Shown here: in pieces, positions 9,092 to 18,906 of the stretch | How the letters are laid out: the number at the start of each line of letters is the position of its first letter | Numbering within the stretch: position 1 is the first letter of the stretch | DNA from: Pseudomonadota bacterium | GTDB taxonomy: Bacteria; Pseudomonadota; Gammaproteobacteria; Burkholderiales; Gallionellaceae | Direction: 5' to 3' | Length of the DNA: 64,000 nt | Assembly (NCBI GenBank): GCA_021848465.1 | Contig: JAJZUP010000005.1 | Location: 21,985 to 85,984, forward strand | Position numbers and translations under genes: made by a program | The notes under the pieces: model-generated | The model's input: the letters and a program-made list of their open reading frames with translations, nothing else | Told to the model about the DNA's origin: nothing | The model's database searches: none

Positions 9092-9283
9092 GGAGCAATT
9101 TTTTTGTGGGGGCGTTGCGGTATATAGATATTCCACTTCTGATATAGGCCATTTGGCATATTGGCAGTGCAGTTCGGGCTTCGTAGAATTGCTCCTGAGT
9201 GTTAGAGCTCCGAGTGCTTTTTGACTCGTTCTTTCTTACTCTCCTCCTATTCTGGGCGATCTAATGATCGCCCGTTTTTTTTT
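9092..9283 (+). ncRNA. Candidate small RNA ending in a strong terminator
   Basis: The plus strand between two minus-strand genes ends in a textbook intrinsic terminator yet carries no coding frame. GGAGCAATT (9092-9100) can pair over 9 bp with AATTGCTCC (9187-9195). A pyrimidine-rich stretch (about 9228-9252) holds CTCCTCCT, complementary to Shine-Dalgarno sequences. These traits suit a small regulatory RNA. The 5' end is a guess: TATATA at 9121 is the best -10-like element and no good -35 is visible. No known family recognised. Confidence 0.25.
9254..9283 (+). terminator. Intrinsic terminator, plus strand
   Basis: GGGCGATC, loop TAAT, GATCGCCC, one G, then nine T residues: an 8-bp perfect stem with a long U-tract. 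The orientation is plus, although both neighbouring genes (the PP0621-like gene and argH) are on the minus strand. It therefore needs a plus-strand transcript to serve, or acts as a poor terminator for argH, since the minus side shows only a weak AGAATAGG after the stem. Confidence 0.85.
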
Positions 9284-9285
9284 GG

Positions 9286-10665
9286 CTAAGTCAACGAAGC
9301 TCGTGCTTTCGCAATAGCGTGGGCTACCTGGGCTGGCGCAGTTCCGCCGGTGTGGTTGCGGGCGTTTAACGATCCTTCCAGCGTGAGTACCTCATAAACA
9401 TCGGCAGCAATCAAGTCGGAAAATTGTTGCAACGCATCAAGCTTCAACTCGCTGAGGTCGCATTTCTGCTCAACGGCATGGCGGACTGCCAGGGCAACCG
9501 CCTCATGGGCATCGCGAAACGGCAGCCCTTTTTTAACCAGGTAGTCTGCCAAGTCTGTCGCAGTTGCATAGCCTTGCATCGCCGCTTGGCGCATCGCTTC
9601 AGGATTGACGCGGATACCGCGGATCATGTCGGCATAGATGCGCAGGGTCTGGTTGAGCGTATCAACGGTATCAAAGAGCGGTTCCTTGTCTTCCTGATTG
9701 TCCTTGTTATAGGCAAGCGGTTGTCCTTTCATCAGCGTCAATAGCGCAACCAGGTTGCCATTTACGCGCCCGGTCTTGCCCCTGACCAGCTCGGGGACGT
9801 CGGGGTTCTTTTTCTGGGGCATGATGCTGGAGCCGGTACAAAAACGGTCGGCAATGTCGATAAAGCTGAAACGCGGACTCATCCACAGGATCAACTCTTC
9901 GGAGAGGCGCGACAGGTGAGTCATGATCAGGGCTGCAGCAGCTGAAAATTCGATCGCAAAATCGCGATCGGAAACCGCGTCCAGCGAATTTTCGCAAACC
10001 CCCTCAAAGCCGAGCAGCTCAGCGACATATTCGCGCTTGATCGGGTAGCTGGTTCCGGCGAGGGCGGCGGCGCCAAGCGGCAGGCGATTAACGCGTTTGC
10101 GGCAATCAGCCAGACGCGCGTCATCACGCTTTAGCATCTCGAAATAGGCCATCAGGTGATGGGCGAAGCTGACCGGTTGTGCAACCTGCAGATGGGTAAA
10201 GCCCGGCATGATGGTGTGAATATGCGGCTCGGCAAGATCCAGCAGCGAGGTTTGCAGCGCCTTGAGCAACTGCTGCAATTCGTCAATTTCGTGACGCAGA
10301 TAAAGACGGACATCCGTGGCAACCTGGTCATTGCGGGAGCGGCCGGTGTGCAGGCGCTTACCGGCATCGCCGATCAGGGTGGTCAGGCGCTTTTCGATAT
10401 TCAGGTGCACATCTTCAAAATCAAGCTGCCATTCGAAGTCACCTGCCAGGATTTCGTTCTCAATCTGTGCCATGCCGCGCTGGATGTCTTTCAGATCCTG
10501 GGGGCTGATGATTTCACCGGCCGCCAGCATCTGCGCGTGGGCGAGGGAGCCCTGTATGTCAAAAAGGGCGAGGCGCTTATCGAACTCGACAGAAGCTGTA
10601 TAGCGTTTTACCAATTCAGCAACGGGCTCATTAAAACGGCCCGACCAGGCGTGGGTGTCTTGCAT
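9286..10665 (-). CDS. argH: Argininosuccinate lyase
   Basis: Last step of arginine synthesis: cleaves argininosuccinate to arginine and fumarate in the cytoplasm. 459 residues, the usual length, with family signatures [13 protein letters not shown] and the fumarase-superfamily loop [12 protein letters not shown], which contains the catalytic serine. The chosen ATG opens [11 protein letters not shown], the standard N-terminus; upstream codons in frame read into non-homologous sequence. It is divergent from algZ with only 45 bp between the start codons, the same neighbour pair as in pseudomonads. Confidence 0.96.
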   Translation of the reverse strand: MQDTHAWSGRFNEPVAELVKRYTASVEFDKRLALFDIQGSLAHAQMLAAGEIISPQDLKDIQRGMAQIENEILAGDFEWQLDFEDVHLNIEKRLTTLIGDAGKRLHTGRSRNDQVATDVRLYLRHEIDELQQLLKALQTSLLDLAEPHIHTIMPGFTHLQVAQPVSFAHHLMAYFEMLKRDDARLADCRKRVNRLPLGAAALAGTSYPIKREYVAELLGFEGVCENSLDAVSDRDFAIEFSAAAALIMTHLSRLSEELILWMSPRFSFIDIADRFCTGSSIMPQKKNPDVPELVRGKTGRVNGNLVALLTLMKGQPLAYNKDNQEDKEPLFDTVDTLNQTLRIYADMIRGIRVNPEAMRQAAMQGYATATDLADYLVKKGLPFRDAHEAVALAVRHAVEQKCDLSELKLDALQQFSDLIAADVYEVLTLEGSLNARNHTGGTAPAQVAHAIAKARASLT

Positions 10666-10710
10666 CGTTAATCTCTCTTGTTCAGAATGTTTGGCATCTA
10701 AGGAGCAAGC

Positions 10711-11751
10711 ATGCCAGAGCCGAACAGTATAAAGCAAGACAACATCCCGGCGGAGGGGGTGCCGGATTTCCGGAACCTGGGAGTGATATTGCGCATCGTG
10801 GTAATCGTGAATGCGCTTGCGCTTTTTATTGCACTGGCGCAGGCCTATTCTTTTCAGGATATGTGGCAACATGTCCTGCACGGATCGGCCTTCATACAGC
10901 CAACCCTGTTGGCCATCCTGTTGATTTTGAACGTGCTGAACAATCTGCTGTTGCATATGAGCTATGCGCGCGGAGCTGCGGTTGTATTGCTGGTCGCGGC
11001 AACGACCGCAGGCGTGGTAGCCAATTTCGTTGATGCGTTATATGAGCCATTTGCTGCCGATGCCCAGTTTGACATGCTGCGGCTGTCTTTTCTCGGACTG
11101 GTCGTCGCGGGACTGGTGTTATGGTATTTCAGGTTGCGCTCGCAGTCGCTGGCGCCGGCAATCTCCGGCGCGCGGCTGCAGGCGTTGCAGGCGCGCATTC
11201 GCCCCCACTTCCTGTTCAACAGTATCAATGCCGTACTGGGCATTGTCCGCAGCAATCCCAGGCAGGCGGAAGTTGCTCTTGAGGACATGGCCGACCTGTT
11301 TCGCATGGCAATGACGGATAATCGGGAGCTGGTTCCCATCATGCGCGAGGTCGATTTGTCGAAGCAGTACTTGGCGCTGGAGCAATTGCGGCTGGGCGAA
11401 AGGCTCAAGGTCGATTGGCAAATCAGCGAGCTTCCCGCAGATGCCCTGATTCCTCCGCTGATCTTGCAGCCCTTGCTGGAGAATGCGGTTTATCATGGTA
11501 TCGAGCCAATGCATGATGGAGGGCTGATTGCGATCAAGCTGTATCGGCAGGGGCGAGAGATTCATATTGATGTGTTGAATCCGCGCTTGTCACAGGTGAG
11601 TCGGCACGCTGGATCTAAGCTTGCGCTTGCCAACATTCGCGAGCGCCTGGCCTTGCAGTTTGACCTGGAGGCCAGGTATGCCGTTGAGGAGGGAGAGAAG
11701 TATTACCATGTTCATATTCAGCTACCCTATGCAACCGAGGAGCGCAGATGA
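10711..11751 (+). CDS. algZ: LytS-type sensor histidine kinase AlgZ (FimS)
   Basis: Membrane sensor partner of AlgR; in Pseudomonas this pair controls fimbrial minor pilins, twitching and alginate. 346 residues: about four hydrophobic segments (residues 24-45, 63-81, 87-107 and 125-140), then a His_kinase domain with H166 in [10 protein letters not shown] and an N-box [10 protein letters not shown]. The ATP lid is short ([12 protein letters not shown]), as in the LytS/AlgZ class. AAGGAG lies before the ATG. The stop overlaps the algR start (ATGA). The minor-pilin operon lies just beyond algR, which fits an AlgZR-pilus circuit. Confidence 0.9.
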   Translation: MPEPNSIKQDNIPAEGVPDFRNLGVILRIVVIVNALALFIALAQAYSFQDMWQHVLHGSAFIQPTLLAILLILNVLNNLLLHMSYARGAAVVLLVAATTAGVVANFVDALYEPFAADAQFDMLRLSFLGLVVAGLVLWYFRLRSQSLAPAISGARLQALQARIRPHFLFNSINAVLGIVRSNPRQAEVALEDMADLFRMAMTDNRELVPIMREVDLSKQYLALEQLRLGERLKVDWQISELPADALIPPLILQPLLENAVYHGIEPMHDGGLIAIKLYRQGREIHIDVLNPRLSQVSRHAGSKLALANIRERLALQFDLEARYAVEEGEKYYHVHIQLPYATEERR

Positions 11752-12518
11752 CAACTGTTGAATTGCCGTTGGCCGTGTTTGTGGTGGATGACGAGCCGCC
11801 CGCGCGTAACCGGCTGCGGGATTTGCTTGATGACTGTGCAGACCAACTTCCGCTGGAAATAGTGGGAGAAGCGGGGAACGGCGTAGAGGCACTCGATAAA
11901 TTATCCGCAGTTCATGCCGATGTGGTGCTGACCGATATCCGCATGCCGCAGATGGACGGTATCGAACTGGCGCAGCATTTGAACAAGCTGCCCCGCCCGC
12001 CAGTGATTATTTTCACTACAGCTTACGATAGCTATGCGGTGACCGCATTTGAGCAGCGTGCCATCGATTACCTGCTGAAACCGGTGCGCCTGGGGCGGCT
12101 GTTTGATGCGCTGACGCGTGCCCGCGCCGCCGTTCCGGTGCGCAGTGAGGTATTGCAGGAGCTGACACCGGAACCGCGCAAACACCTTTCCATATTCGAG
12201 CGCGGGAAAATTGTGCTGGTACCGGTGGAACAAGTGCTCTTTTTACGCGCGGAACAGAAATACGTCACGGTGCGTACCTCAGCGCATGAATACCTGCTTG
12301 AGGAGTCGCTCGTCGCGCTGGAAAAAGAGTTTGCTGCGCGTTTTGTGCGGATACACAGGAATTGCCTGGTCGCCAAGGGCGAGATTGAAGGGTTTGAAAA
12401 AGTTAACGACGAGGATATCAGTGAGGCGCATTGGGCCGTCAAGCTGAAAGGCCTGGAAGAGTTGCTGCCCATCAGCCGCCGTCAGCAGTCCATCATCAAG
12501 CAATTCAAAGGGCGTTAA
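11748..12518 (+). CDS. algR: LytTR-family response regulator AlgR
   Basis: 256-residue regulator: receiver domain with D14-D15 and phospho-acceptor D63 (LTDIRMPQMDG), then a LytTR DNA-binding domain (about residues 145-250; FVRIHRNCLVAK is the conserved core). In pseudomonads AlgR binds CCGTTCGTC-like sites and activates the fimU-pilVWXY1Y2E operon. Translation is coupled to algZ by a 4-base overlap. The regulator is convergent with the pilus-tip operon it probably controls. Confidence 0.92.
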   Translation: MTTVELPLAVFVVDDEPPARNRLRDLLDDCADQLPLEIVGEAGNGVEALDKLSAVHADVVLTDIRMPQMDGIELAQHLNKLPRPPVIIFTTAYDSYAVTAFEQRAIDYLLKPVRLGRLFDALTRARAAVPVRSEVLQELTPEPRKHLSIFERGKIVLVPVEQVLFLRAEQKYVTVRTSAHEYLLEESLVALEKEFAARFVRIHRNCLVAKGEIEGFEKVNDEDISEAHWAVKLKGLEELLPISRRQQSIIKQFKGR

Positions 12519-12557
12519 AGCAGAGCCTACTACTCTTTGGGGATATAAGACTCAAGC

Positions 12558-12591
12558 GATGGTGAGCGGCGCGCGCGCCGCTCGTGCCATC
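12558..12591. terminator. GC-rich hairpin between convergent algR and pilE
   Basis: GAGCGGCG / CGCCGCTC forms an 8-bp core stem around a CGCG loop, extended by GATGG / CCATC after small bulges. It sits between the stops of two convergent genes, where a bidirectional terminator would be expected, but neither side carries a clear T-run. Confidence 0.4.
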
Positions 12592-12604
12592 GTACAGCGG
12601 ACGA

Positions 12605-13012
12605 CTACCAGTTTGCGGTTCCCCACAGTTTCTGGCCGTTTTCGCTGATCGAGAGGTTGCCGTCATTGGCCTGGGTGGTGCCGGCCACCGGGGTGGCGGT
12701 GATCGTGAAAGTCTGGCCCGGCGAAACGATTGAATACGTGTACTTGCTGTCAGTGCTCTTGCCGCTAGTGACACCCAGTCCTCCGGCGGAGGTGCCGTTA
12801 TACGCAGCGGTGACACTTGAGGCATAGGCATTCGAGTTCAGGAAAATCTTTTCCTGCAAGCCGGCCAGTTGCAGCAACTCGGCTTGCGCTGCGCTACGCG
12901 AGCTGCGTATCACATAGTTCTGGTAGTTCGGGATGGCAATCGCCGCCAGGATGCCGATGATCACGACGGTGACCATCAGCTCAATCAGGGTAAAGCCTCG
13001 GTTCTTGTTCAT
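12605..13012 (-). CDS. pilE: Type IV pilin-like protein (PilE-type minor pilin)
   Basis: 135 residues starting [20 protein letters not shown]: a short basic leader, prepilin peptidase site G/FTLIE with Glu at +5, and the hydrophobic pilin helix. The C-terminal part is a small soluble domain without a cysteine pair. The start is set by GGAG 6 bases upstream. It is the last gene of the minor-pilin operon, the position of pilE in the Pseudomonas fimU-pilVWXY1Y2E set. Minor pilins prime pilus assembly together with PilY1. Confidence 0.88.
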   Translation of the reverse strand: MNKNRGFTLIELMVTVVIIGILAAIAIPNYQNYVIRSSRSAAQAELLQLAGLQEKIFLNSNAYASSVTAAYNGTSAGGLGVTSGKSTDSKYTYSIVSPGQTFTITATPVAGTTQANDGNLSISENGQKLWGTANW

Positions 13013-13075
13013 TTCATGCTCCGTGATTAAGTGGCGCCATGATGCCATATATGCCGCACGCATGGCGCCCGCTAG

Positions 13076-16000
13076 TTATTGCCTGATCAACTCGTGCCAG
13101 GAAATCCGGCCGGTGCGTGCCTGTAGTCCACGTTCGTCACCACCGGTTTTCACCGTGCCGGAGGCATTTGCTACGACCGAGGTAGAGCTGCTTAACACGC
13201 TGCCGTCGGCGGCATAGTTGGTTGTCACCACGGTCACCGTGCCGTTGTTGTTATTGGTCTGCTGGATGACGGTCTTGGTGCCATCCGTACAGGTTGTGGT
13301 CGTGGTGGTCACATTGCCGGATACGGTCGTTGTCGACGTGCAGCCGATCGCATTGCCGAACGTGCCCAGTTTCGGGTCGGTCGAGCCGGTCGCCGGCGTG
13401 CCGTTGGCGGTGGATACCGCGATGTCCGGCGGAGGAGCCTTGGTCCAGCCGTAACCGGTCATCAGTGCCGGGGTATTCCAGGCATCGCCGTTATTGTTGG
13501 TCAGCTTCCACGCTGTGCCTGAAGTGCTGTAGCACATGTTGCGCGGGTGGTGCCAGTAGACGATGTATTCGGCCAGCACGTAGGTGTAGAAGTTGGCCTG
13601 GTTCACGCGATAACCGTATTCCGGACGCCCGGCTACGTTCTGTTCGATCGCGCTTTGCGGCGTGGTGTCCTTGATGATCTGGATGGTCATCGCTCCGCCG
13701 TGACGCGCGCCGGTGGTTGTGCCGGCGGTGCCCGGGCCGTCCACGCCATCGGCAGGCGGGATCACCGGCTGGTACATGTCTGCGCCCACGCCGCTGCCGC
13801 TCCAGGCACAGCCCGGCGAAATCGACATCACGCCGGCACGCAGGTCGCCATTACCCCACCAATCCTTGATCGAGAAGGCATCCACCGGCATGTTGATCAC
13901 CAGGCTGCCTACCGTGCTGAGGTTGTAAGTGGGCACGGTGGTGATGTCCAGCGTGGCGCCGGTCTGGTAGTTTTTCACCGATACGTAGCCTGCACTGCTG
14001 GCCGGGTTGTAGGACGGGTAGTTGAGGTTGAGCTGCATCGCCGGGTTCAGGTACTGGTTCATCAACAGCACCTTGAAGTTGGTGGTGGCGGAGATTGCAT
14101 TCGACAGGTTGTAGTTCGACAGGCTGGCGTTCAGCATGTTCAGGCCGGTCTTGTCGTAGGTCTTGTCGTATTCGTGCACGTGCTTCACGTAGGTGCAGCT
14201 GGTATTCGAGTCCGAGTACGGCAGGGCCGTACCGTTTGTGCCGCCGCTCAGGTTGCTGATCGAGTAGCTGAATCTGCTGCCGTTCTGGGTAATGCTGACA
14301 GTGATTGTCGCGTTGTAGGCCGTGCCCGGATTATTGGCGGTGATAATGACCGAGCTGCTGCTCCTGCTGAATGAGTAGGCGCTTGAGTTCGCATTGTTCA
14401 CGACCCAGGAGGCCATGTTGCGGGCCGTCAGTCCGCCGGGGTTCCCACTCAATACCGTGGTGCCGCCAATGCTGATGCTCAGCGTACCCGGGTTAATGCT
14501 GGTGCCGCCATAGTTGAAGCTAATGGAACCGGTTGCTGTATTGCCGCCGCCGGAATTGACGTTAGAGCATTTGTTATTGGCCCCCCAGAAGTTGTCCACG
14601 TCAAAGTGGCCGCCTGCCACGCCACGGGTGTTGGCCGTAGCCGTTGGCGGAAAAATCACGTCCGGGTTCTGGTTGAACAAGGTGGTGTTCAGGGTGGTCA
14701 GTTGCACCAGGATGGGTTGCGATTGCACGCCATTCGACAGCCATTTTCCGACCGGGATGCCGGCAGTGGTGAGGATCGGGTCGCCCACCACGCTGCCGGT
14801 CGGGATCGTGTCGCCAGTGGCATAAACAATCCGGTCCAAGTTATTCAGGATCAGGTCGCTGTTCATGTCCAGGAACGGCGTGGCCGTGCTGCCCCCGGTC
14901 AGGTAGTTCAATTCCATTAACCAGTTTTCGCCGTAAATGTCCGTGGTGGTGCCCGGCACTTGGTAGGGGGTGACAGTCGGGTTGTAGCCGACAAAGTAGA
15001 AGCGCCCGTTTTCGACGAAGCTCCCTTCGCCGAGCACGCGCTCACCGGCCGGCAAGGCCACTTTCCAGTATTTGGTACCGCTGGCGACCCAGTTGGCGGT
15101 GGCCTCAGGGTATGCGATGCGTCGTACACGGGTGGTTACACCATTCAGGGAATAAGAGCGCTCCTGCAATACTTGGGTCGCCACGCCGGACCCGGTTGCC
15201 TTGGGGTCATCCCATACCCCGTAGATGTAATAAGTACTGGTGTCGCCCAAGTCTCCAGTGTTGTTGGTAGTCCATACGCCATTTGTATGGTCATAGGTAC
15301 CGTAGGCGCCGGTGAAAGCTTTGCCGGTACCGAAAATCACCATATAGCCGCCATTCGGGTTGAGGCCGATGCCTGGGGTGCTGGTGATCGGCTGTGGCGT
15401 TGGCAGTGTCAGTAGCACGCTGGAGGTGGATGCAGTCGTGACGGAGTCATTGATATTGAAGCGCCACATGGTGCCGTTCAGGTCGCCGGCGTAGACACGA
15501 TCCACATATCCATCAGCGTTAGTATCAAGCGCGGCGACATTGAGTATGCCGTTGGGGTTGGTCGCCCCTGTGCTGCCAGCCTGCACGGCTTCGATCAGGG
15601 CGCCGGTGGCCGCATTGATGATATACAGGTATGACTCCCCGGTGGCGGTGCTGTTATAACCATTGCCGACAATGACCACATTCATTGGGGCGCCATTGAA
15701 CAGGATGGTGGCGAGAATCGGTGTGCCATAGGTGTACCCCAGTTTGCTGTAGGCGGTGGAAAGCGGACTGGTTGTGGCCGTGCCGGTCTGTTTGTTCGGA
15801 GTGGCATAATTGACGGTTGTCGGGGTGATCTCCCACAGCACTTTGGTAGCCACATCGGTGTCGGAGGCGGCGGTCAGGCCGGCGCTGTCGGTAATGTCCA
15901 GCGCATACAGCCCTTTGCCGCCGGCACCTAAGCCACCCACCAGGATGCGGTGCGTTGTGCCGCCGATCGTGACGTTGCCGATCGATATTTGCCCATCCGC

Positions 16001-16738
16001 GAAATAGTCATGCGCAAATGGCTGCGTCGCATCGGTCGGGTTATAGGCAAGGGTCTTCATCTTGCTGATCAGCATGGAGGGTACATACGCCCAGCGCTCC
16101 GATCCGTCGGCAGTATTGATTGCATGCAGCATGCCGTCATTGGCGCTGACGAACACGGTGGGATTGGTGGCGTCGGCAATATAGTAGGGGCGGGTGTGGA
16201 TGATGTCACCCAGTGCAGTACTGCGCTGGCGCAGGGCGGACGCGCCTTCGTTGCTGCGGTCGCCGCGCAGGAAGTTCACGATCTGCGTGGCGGTGTAGGC
16301 GGTGCCGCTGATCGTGGTATTCAGCGTGGATTGCTGGGTTGCAGACAGGCTGGCGGCGCGGAATGGTATGCCGGTGCCGTTGTCCTTCATGGTTGCAATG
16401 TAGCGGCCGGTATCGAAATTCTGCAGGTCGATGTGAACGGCAGCGCCGCCGTTCCAGCGGCCGGTGCCGGTCTGCACATTGCCGGCCGCATCCACCGGGT
16501 AGGCGTACAGGTTGCCGCCCCAGTAGTCGCGTTTGTATTCGGAGCGGAACAGGGTTTCAGTGCCGCTGATCAGGCTGTAATTGGTGACCTCGTCCTGCGC
16601 CACATATCCGATGGGTTGGTTCTGCGGGGTGAATGCCGTGATTGCCAGCGATAGCCGGAGCATGGCAAGCACAATCCCGGTAAAGGAAACAATCCCGAAC
16701 ACATGTGCTTTTTGTAGCTTCACTGAAAATTTAGGCAT
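13076..16738 (-). CDS. pilY1: Pilus tip adhesin/assembly factor PilY1
   Basis: 1220 residues. PilY1 works with minor pilins at the pilus tip in assembly, retraction control and surface sensing. An N-terminal hydrophobic stretch (about residues 12-33) is the export signal. The middle holds the PilY1 beta-propeller, with a calcium-binding loop D405-T-N-A-D-G-Y-V-D413 like the one known in P. aeruginosa PilY1. A Ser/Asn/Gly-rich block (about residues 725-835) lies between two Cys-containing segments. The N-terminal von Willebrand A domain of the Pseudomonas protein is not apparent. The tail is Thr/Asn-rich and ends GRISWHELIRQ. GAGGGAA precedes the start. Confidence 0.9.
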   Translation of the reverse strand: MPKFSVKLQKAHVFGIVSFTGIVLAMLRLSLAITAFTPQNQPIGYVAQDEVTNYSLISGTETLFRSEYKRDYWGGNLYAYPVDAAGNVQTGTGRWNGGAAVHIDLQNFDTGRYIATMKDNGTGIPFRAASLSATQQSTLNTTISGTAYTATQIVNFLRGDRSNEGASALRQRSTALGDIIHTRPYYIADATNPTVFVSANDGMLHAINTADGSERWAYVPSMLISKMKTLAYNPTDATQPFAHDYFADGQISIGNVTIGGTTHRILVGGLGAGGKGLYALDITDSAGLTAASDTDVATKVLWEITPTTVNYATPNKQTGTATTSPLSTAYSKLGYTYGTPILATILFNGAPMNVVIVGNGYNSTATGESYLYIINAATGALIEAVQAGSTGATNPNGILNVAALDTNADGYVDRVYAGDLNGTMWRFNINDSVTTASTSSVLLTLPTPQPITSTPGIGLNPNGGYMVIFGTGKAFTGAYGTYDHTNGVWTTNNTGDLGDTSTYYIYGVWDDPKATGSGVATQVLQERSYSLNGVTTRVRRIAYPEATANWVASGTKYWKVALPAGERVLGEGSFVENGRFYFVGYNPTVTPYQVPGTTTDIYGENWLMELNYLTGGSTATPFLDMNSDLILNNLDRIVYATGDTIPTGSVVGDPILTTAGIPVGKWLSNGVQSQPILVQLTTLNTTLFNQNPDVIFPPTATANTRGVAGGHFDVDNFWGANNKCSNVNSGGGNTATGSISFNYGGTSINPGTLSISIGGTTVLSGNPGGLTARNMASWVVNNANSSAYSFSRSSSSVIITANNPGTAYNATITVSITQNGSRFSYSISNLSGGTNGTALPYSDSNTSCTYVKHVHEYDKTYDKTGLNMLNASLSNYNLSNAISATTNFKVLLMNQYLNPAMQLNLNYPSYNPASSAGYVSVKNYQTGATLDITTVPTYNLSTVGSLVINMPVDAFSIKDWWGNGDLRAGVMSISPGCAWSGSGVGADMYQPVIPPADGVDGPGTAGTTTGARHGGAMTIQIIKDTTPQSAIEQNVAGRPEYGYRVNQANFYTYVLAEYIVYWHHPRNMCYSTSGTAWKLTNNNGDAWNTPALMTGYGWTKAPPPDIAVSTANGTPATGSTDPKLGTFGNAIGCTSTTTVSGNVTTTTTTCTDGTKTVIQQTNNNNGTVTVVTTNYAADGSVLSSSTSVVANASGTVKTGGDERGLQARTGRISWHELIRQ

Positions 16739-16754
16739 GATGGTTCCCTCTCGA

Positions 16755-17354
16755 TTAACAGCTCAATACGCTGTACAAAGACTGGACAAATTTGGTGGCA
16801 CCGCGTGCGCTGGTGCCGCGCACGGTGATGCGGTAGACGTTGACCTGGTTGCAGCCGGAGCTGGAGCGGCCGCCCACCGTCTGGCTCGACCCGGACAGGC
16901 GGCTGTTGGCGGCAACCAGTTCGATCATGTAGCGTCGGGATGTGTCGCCGGCATCCGCTATGGAATTGGTGTCGTCCCAGGTCATGGTCAAAGGATCCAG
17001 CCCCAGATTGGTCAGGCACGATGCCGGCGGCGTGACATCAGTCTTGAGCGGGAACAGTTGTGGCACAGTGTGGCTGGTGGTGCAGGAGGTTGCATAGTTG
17101 AAACCGGCATTGCGGAAATTGGGCACGCCGCCGGTGGAGTTGATCAGCCAGGCTTCCGCGTTTGCCATTGAGGTTTCGGCATTGTTCATGGCCGAATCCT
17201 CGAATTGCAGGTTGCCGGTCAGTTTGAACTGGGTGTCCGAGGTGGTCATTGCCACCACACCCAGCAGCATTACCAGGATCAGGATGATCAGGGTCATGAC
17301 CAAGGTGGAGCCGGACTGGTTCATACGCACATTGCGGGCAGGGAAAAAAGGCAT
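16755..17354 (-). CDS. pilX: Minor pilin PilX
   Basis: 199 residues with the PilX N-terminal pattern: short leader, NQSGSTLVMTLIILILVMLL hydrophobic helix, then a soluble domain with several cysteines (C-terminal LSC). Unlike classical pilins the residue after the glycine is Ser and there is no Glu at +5, as is common in PilX. The ATG at 17354 was chosen because GAGG lies 9 bases upstream; in-frame starts at 17363 (ATG) and 17369 (TTG) are possible. The gene overlaps or abuts the pilW stop. It belongs to the fimT-to-pilE operon. Confidence 0.85.
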   Translation of the reverse strand: MPFFPARNVRMNQSGSTLVMTLIILILVMLLGVVAMTTSDTQFKLTGNLQFEDSAMNNAETSMANAEAWLINSTGGVPNFRNAGFNYATSCTTSHTVPQLFPLKTDVTPPASCLTNLGLDPLTMTWDDTNSIADAGDTSRRYMIELVAANSRLSGSSQTVGGRSSSGCNQVNVYRITVRGTSARGATKFVQSLYSVLSC

Positions 17355-17365
17355 GGCAGTCATCC

Positions 17366-18397
17366 TCAATTGCGCAGGCGTACGACGGCTGTGAACAATT
17401 GCCGCCGGTAGCTGTCGTTTACCGTGTAGGTCTGGTCGCCCATTACGTAACTGGTGGTATTCGTATAGCCGGTTTCCGGTTTGGCTGTGCGCGCCAGCAG
17501 CCAGATGCGTACGGCCTTGACTTCGTTCCAGGCGTAGCTTGGAAGCGATGTCGGAGTGTCGGTCGAGGTGCCGGAAATGGCGCCGGCATCCAGGTATTGT
17601 GTGTTCAGCGCGGTGTCGAAACGGCCAAATTGCACTTCCATGTGCTCAATGCCGGTGACCAGCATTTCATCGCACATGGTCACGGAGGTGACGGCGGCAC
17701 CATTGCAGGTATCGCCGCTGCCCTTGAGTGAAATCTGGCGCAGGGCGGGCAAGGTTGTGTCGGTATCGTCTTTGCCGATGTAATACACCGACTCGCGTAC
17801 GCGGAAATCATCCAGCAACGGCGGCTGTCCCGGAAACGAAGGGGTGCCGGTAGTGGCGGCAGTCACCCCGTCGCCACGGAAAATTTCCCCGAAGGCATAG
17901 CTGGAACGGAAGTACAACGTGTTGTTGACGGTGGTGCCGGACAATGGGGTGTTCTCAACGCGGCGGATCACCAGCACATCGCCGCGCAAGCGGTTGGCGG
18001 CAGGCAGGCAACTGGCGGTATACGGGTTGCTGTCGTTCGCGCCCCATACGCCTTGACGCAAATTGGTGACGAAGGCAGTCGCGGCCGCGCCGTTCGGCAG
18101 GCATTCATTAACGATTGGCGTGATCGTGGTGGTCGGGGCGTTGGGTTCCGCCCAGGTGTAACCGCGATAGCCGGCCTGGCGCAACTCGCCCTTGAAATAG
18201 TCGAGTGCAAAACGGCCGTTGCTTTGCAGCTCCGAAGTGCGGTCATTGCTCTTGCTGTTGCCGGACGAGGTGGTCAGCACGCCAACCAGCGCGGCCACGA
18301 TGACCATGCCGATGGTGATCGAGATCATCATTTCCACCATGCTGAAACCGGAACAGCGTGTCGGCATGGTGCAGGGGTGTGGTATGCGCTTAGTCAT
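17366..18397 (-). CDS. pilW: Minor pilin / prepilin assembly protein PilW
   Basis: 343 residues with a prepilin leader ending CSG/FSMVEMMISITIG, which keeps Glu at +5, a hydrophobic helix to about residue 40, and a large soluble domain with several cysteines typical of PilW. The start overlaps the pilV stop by 8 bases, so translation is coupled. The protein should be part of the tip complex with PilV, PilX, FimT and PilY1. Confidence 0.87.
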   Translation of the reverse strand: MTKRIPHPCTMPTRCSGFSMVEMMISITIGMVIVAALVGVLTTSSGNSKSNDRTSELQSNGRFALDYFKGELRQAGYRGYTWAEPNAPTTTITPIVNECLPNGAAATAFVTNLRQGVWGANDSNPYTASCLPAANRLRGDVLVIRRVENTPLSGTTVNNTLYFRSSYAFGEIFRGDGVTAATTGTPSFPGQPPLLDDFRVRESVYYIGKDDTDTTLPALRQISLKGSGDTCNGAAVTSVTMCDEMLVTGIEHMEVQFGRFDTALNTQYLDAGAISGTSTDTPTSLPSYAWNEVKAVRIWLLARTAKPETGYTNTTSYVMGDQTYTVNDSYRRQLFTAVVRLRN

Positions 18398-18896
18398 CTG
18401 CGTTGCCTACGGTTCGGGTTGCGGTATAGCTGTCGGTGATGCCGCCGCTGGCGACATTTTTCACGTCACTGCGGTCTATCCAACTGATCACGATCTGATA
18501 AGTGGTCGGGTCACCTGCATTGGTCTGGGTAACGTTCCAGCTTGCTTGCGGCAGCAGGTTGTTGACCGATTGCTCCCACTGGCGAATATCCCAGGCGGCC
18601 AGGTTGGCGGTGCTGCAGGTGGCGGCCACGCAATCCACGGTGGAGGTGGAAACCGTGTTGCCTTGCCCTACCGCGTAAGTCCCCAGGATGGCTTCGGTCT
18701 TGTTGGCTTCCAGGCGTTCGGCAAAATCGGAAGCCAGGAAAACGGCCTGGGTGCGGAACTGGCTGCCTTTGGTCAGGCGCATCGCATTCAGTTGCAATCC
18801 TGCGGTGCCGAGCAGGGCAACGGCAACGATTACCAGCACGATGAGGATTTCCAGCATCGAGAAGCCGTGTTGTGTGGAAGCGGGGTGGTTTTTCAT
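18390..18896 (-). CDS. pilV: Minor pilin PilV
   Basis: 168 residues with prepilin signature HG/FSMLEILIVLVIVAVALLG followed by GLQLNAMR, characteristic of PilV. The soluble part includes a likely disulfide (CVAATC). It sits second in the minor-pilin operon, 10 bases after fimT, with the ATG overlapping neither neighbour upstream. It probably helps prime pilus polymerisation. Confidence 0.87.
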   Translation of the reverse strand: MKNHPASTQHGFSMLEILIVLVIVAVALLGTAGLQLNAMRLTKGSQFRTQAVFLASDFAERLEANKTEAILGTYAVGQGNTVSTSTVDCVAATCSTANLAAWDIRQWEQSVNNLLPQASWNVTQTNAGDPTTYQIVISWIDRSDVKNVASGGITDSYTATRTVGNADD

Positions 18897-18906
18897 CTGC
18901 CGTTCC

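Noticed and set aside
9092-9283. 6S RNA as identity of the small-RNA candidate
   Set aside because: No long rod with central bubble, and the terminator and pyrimidine tract do not fit the 6S layout.
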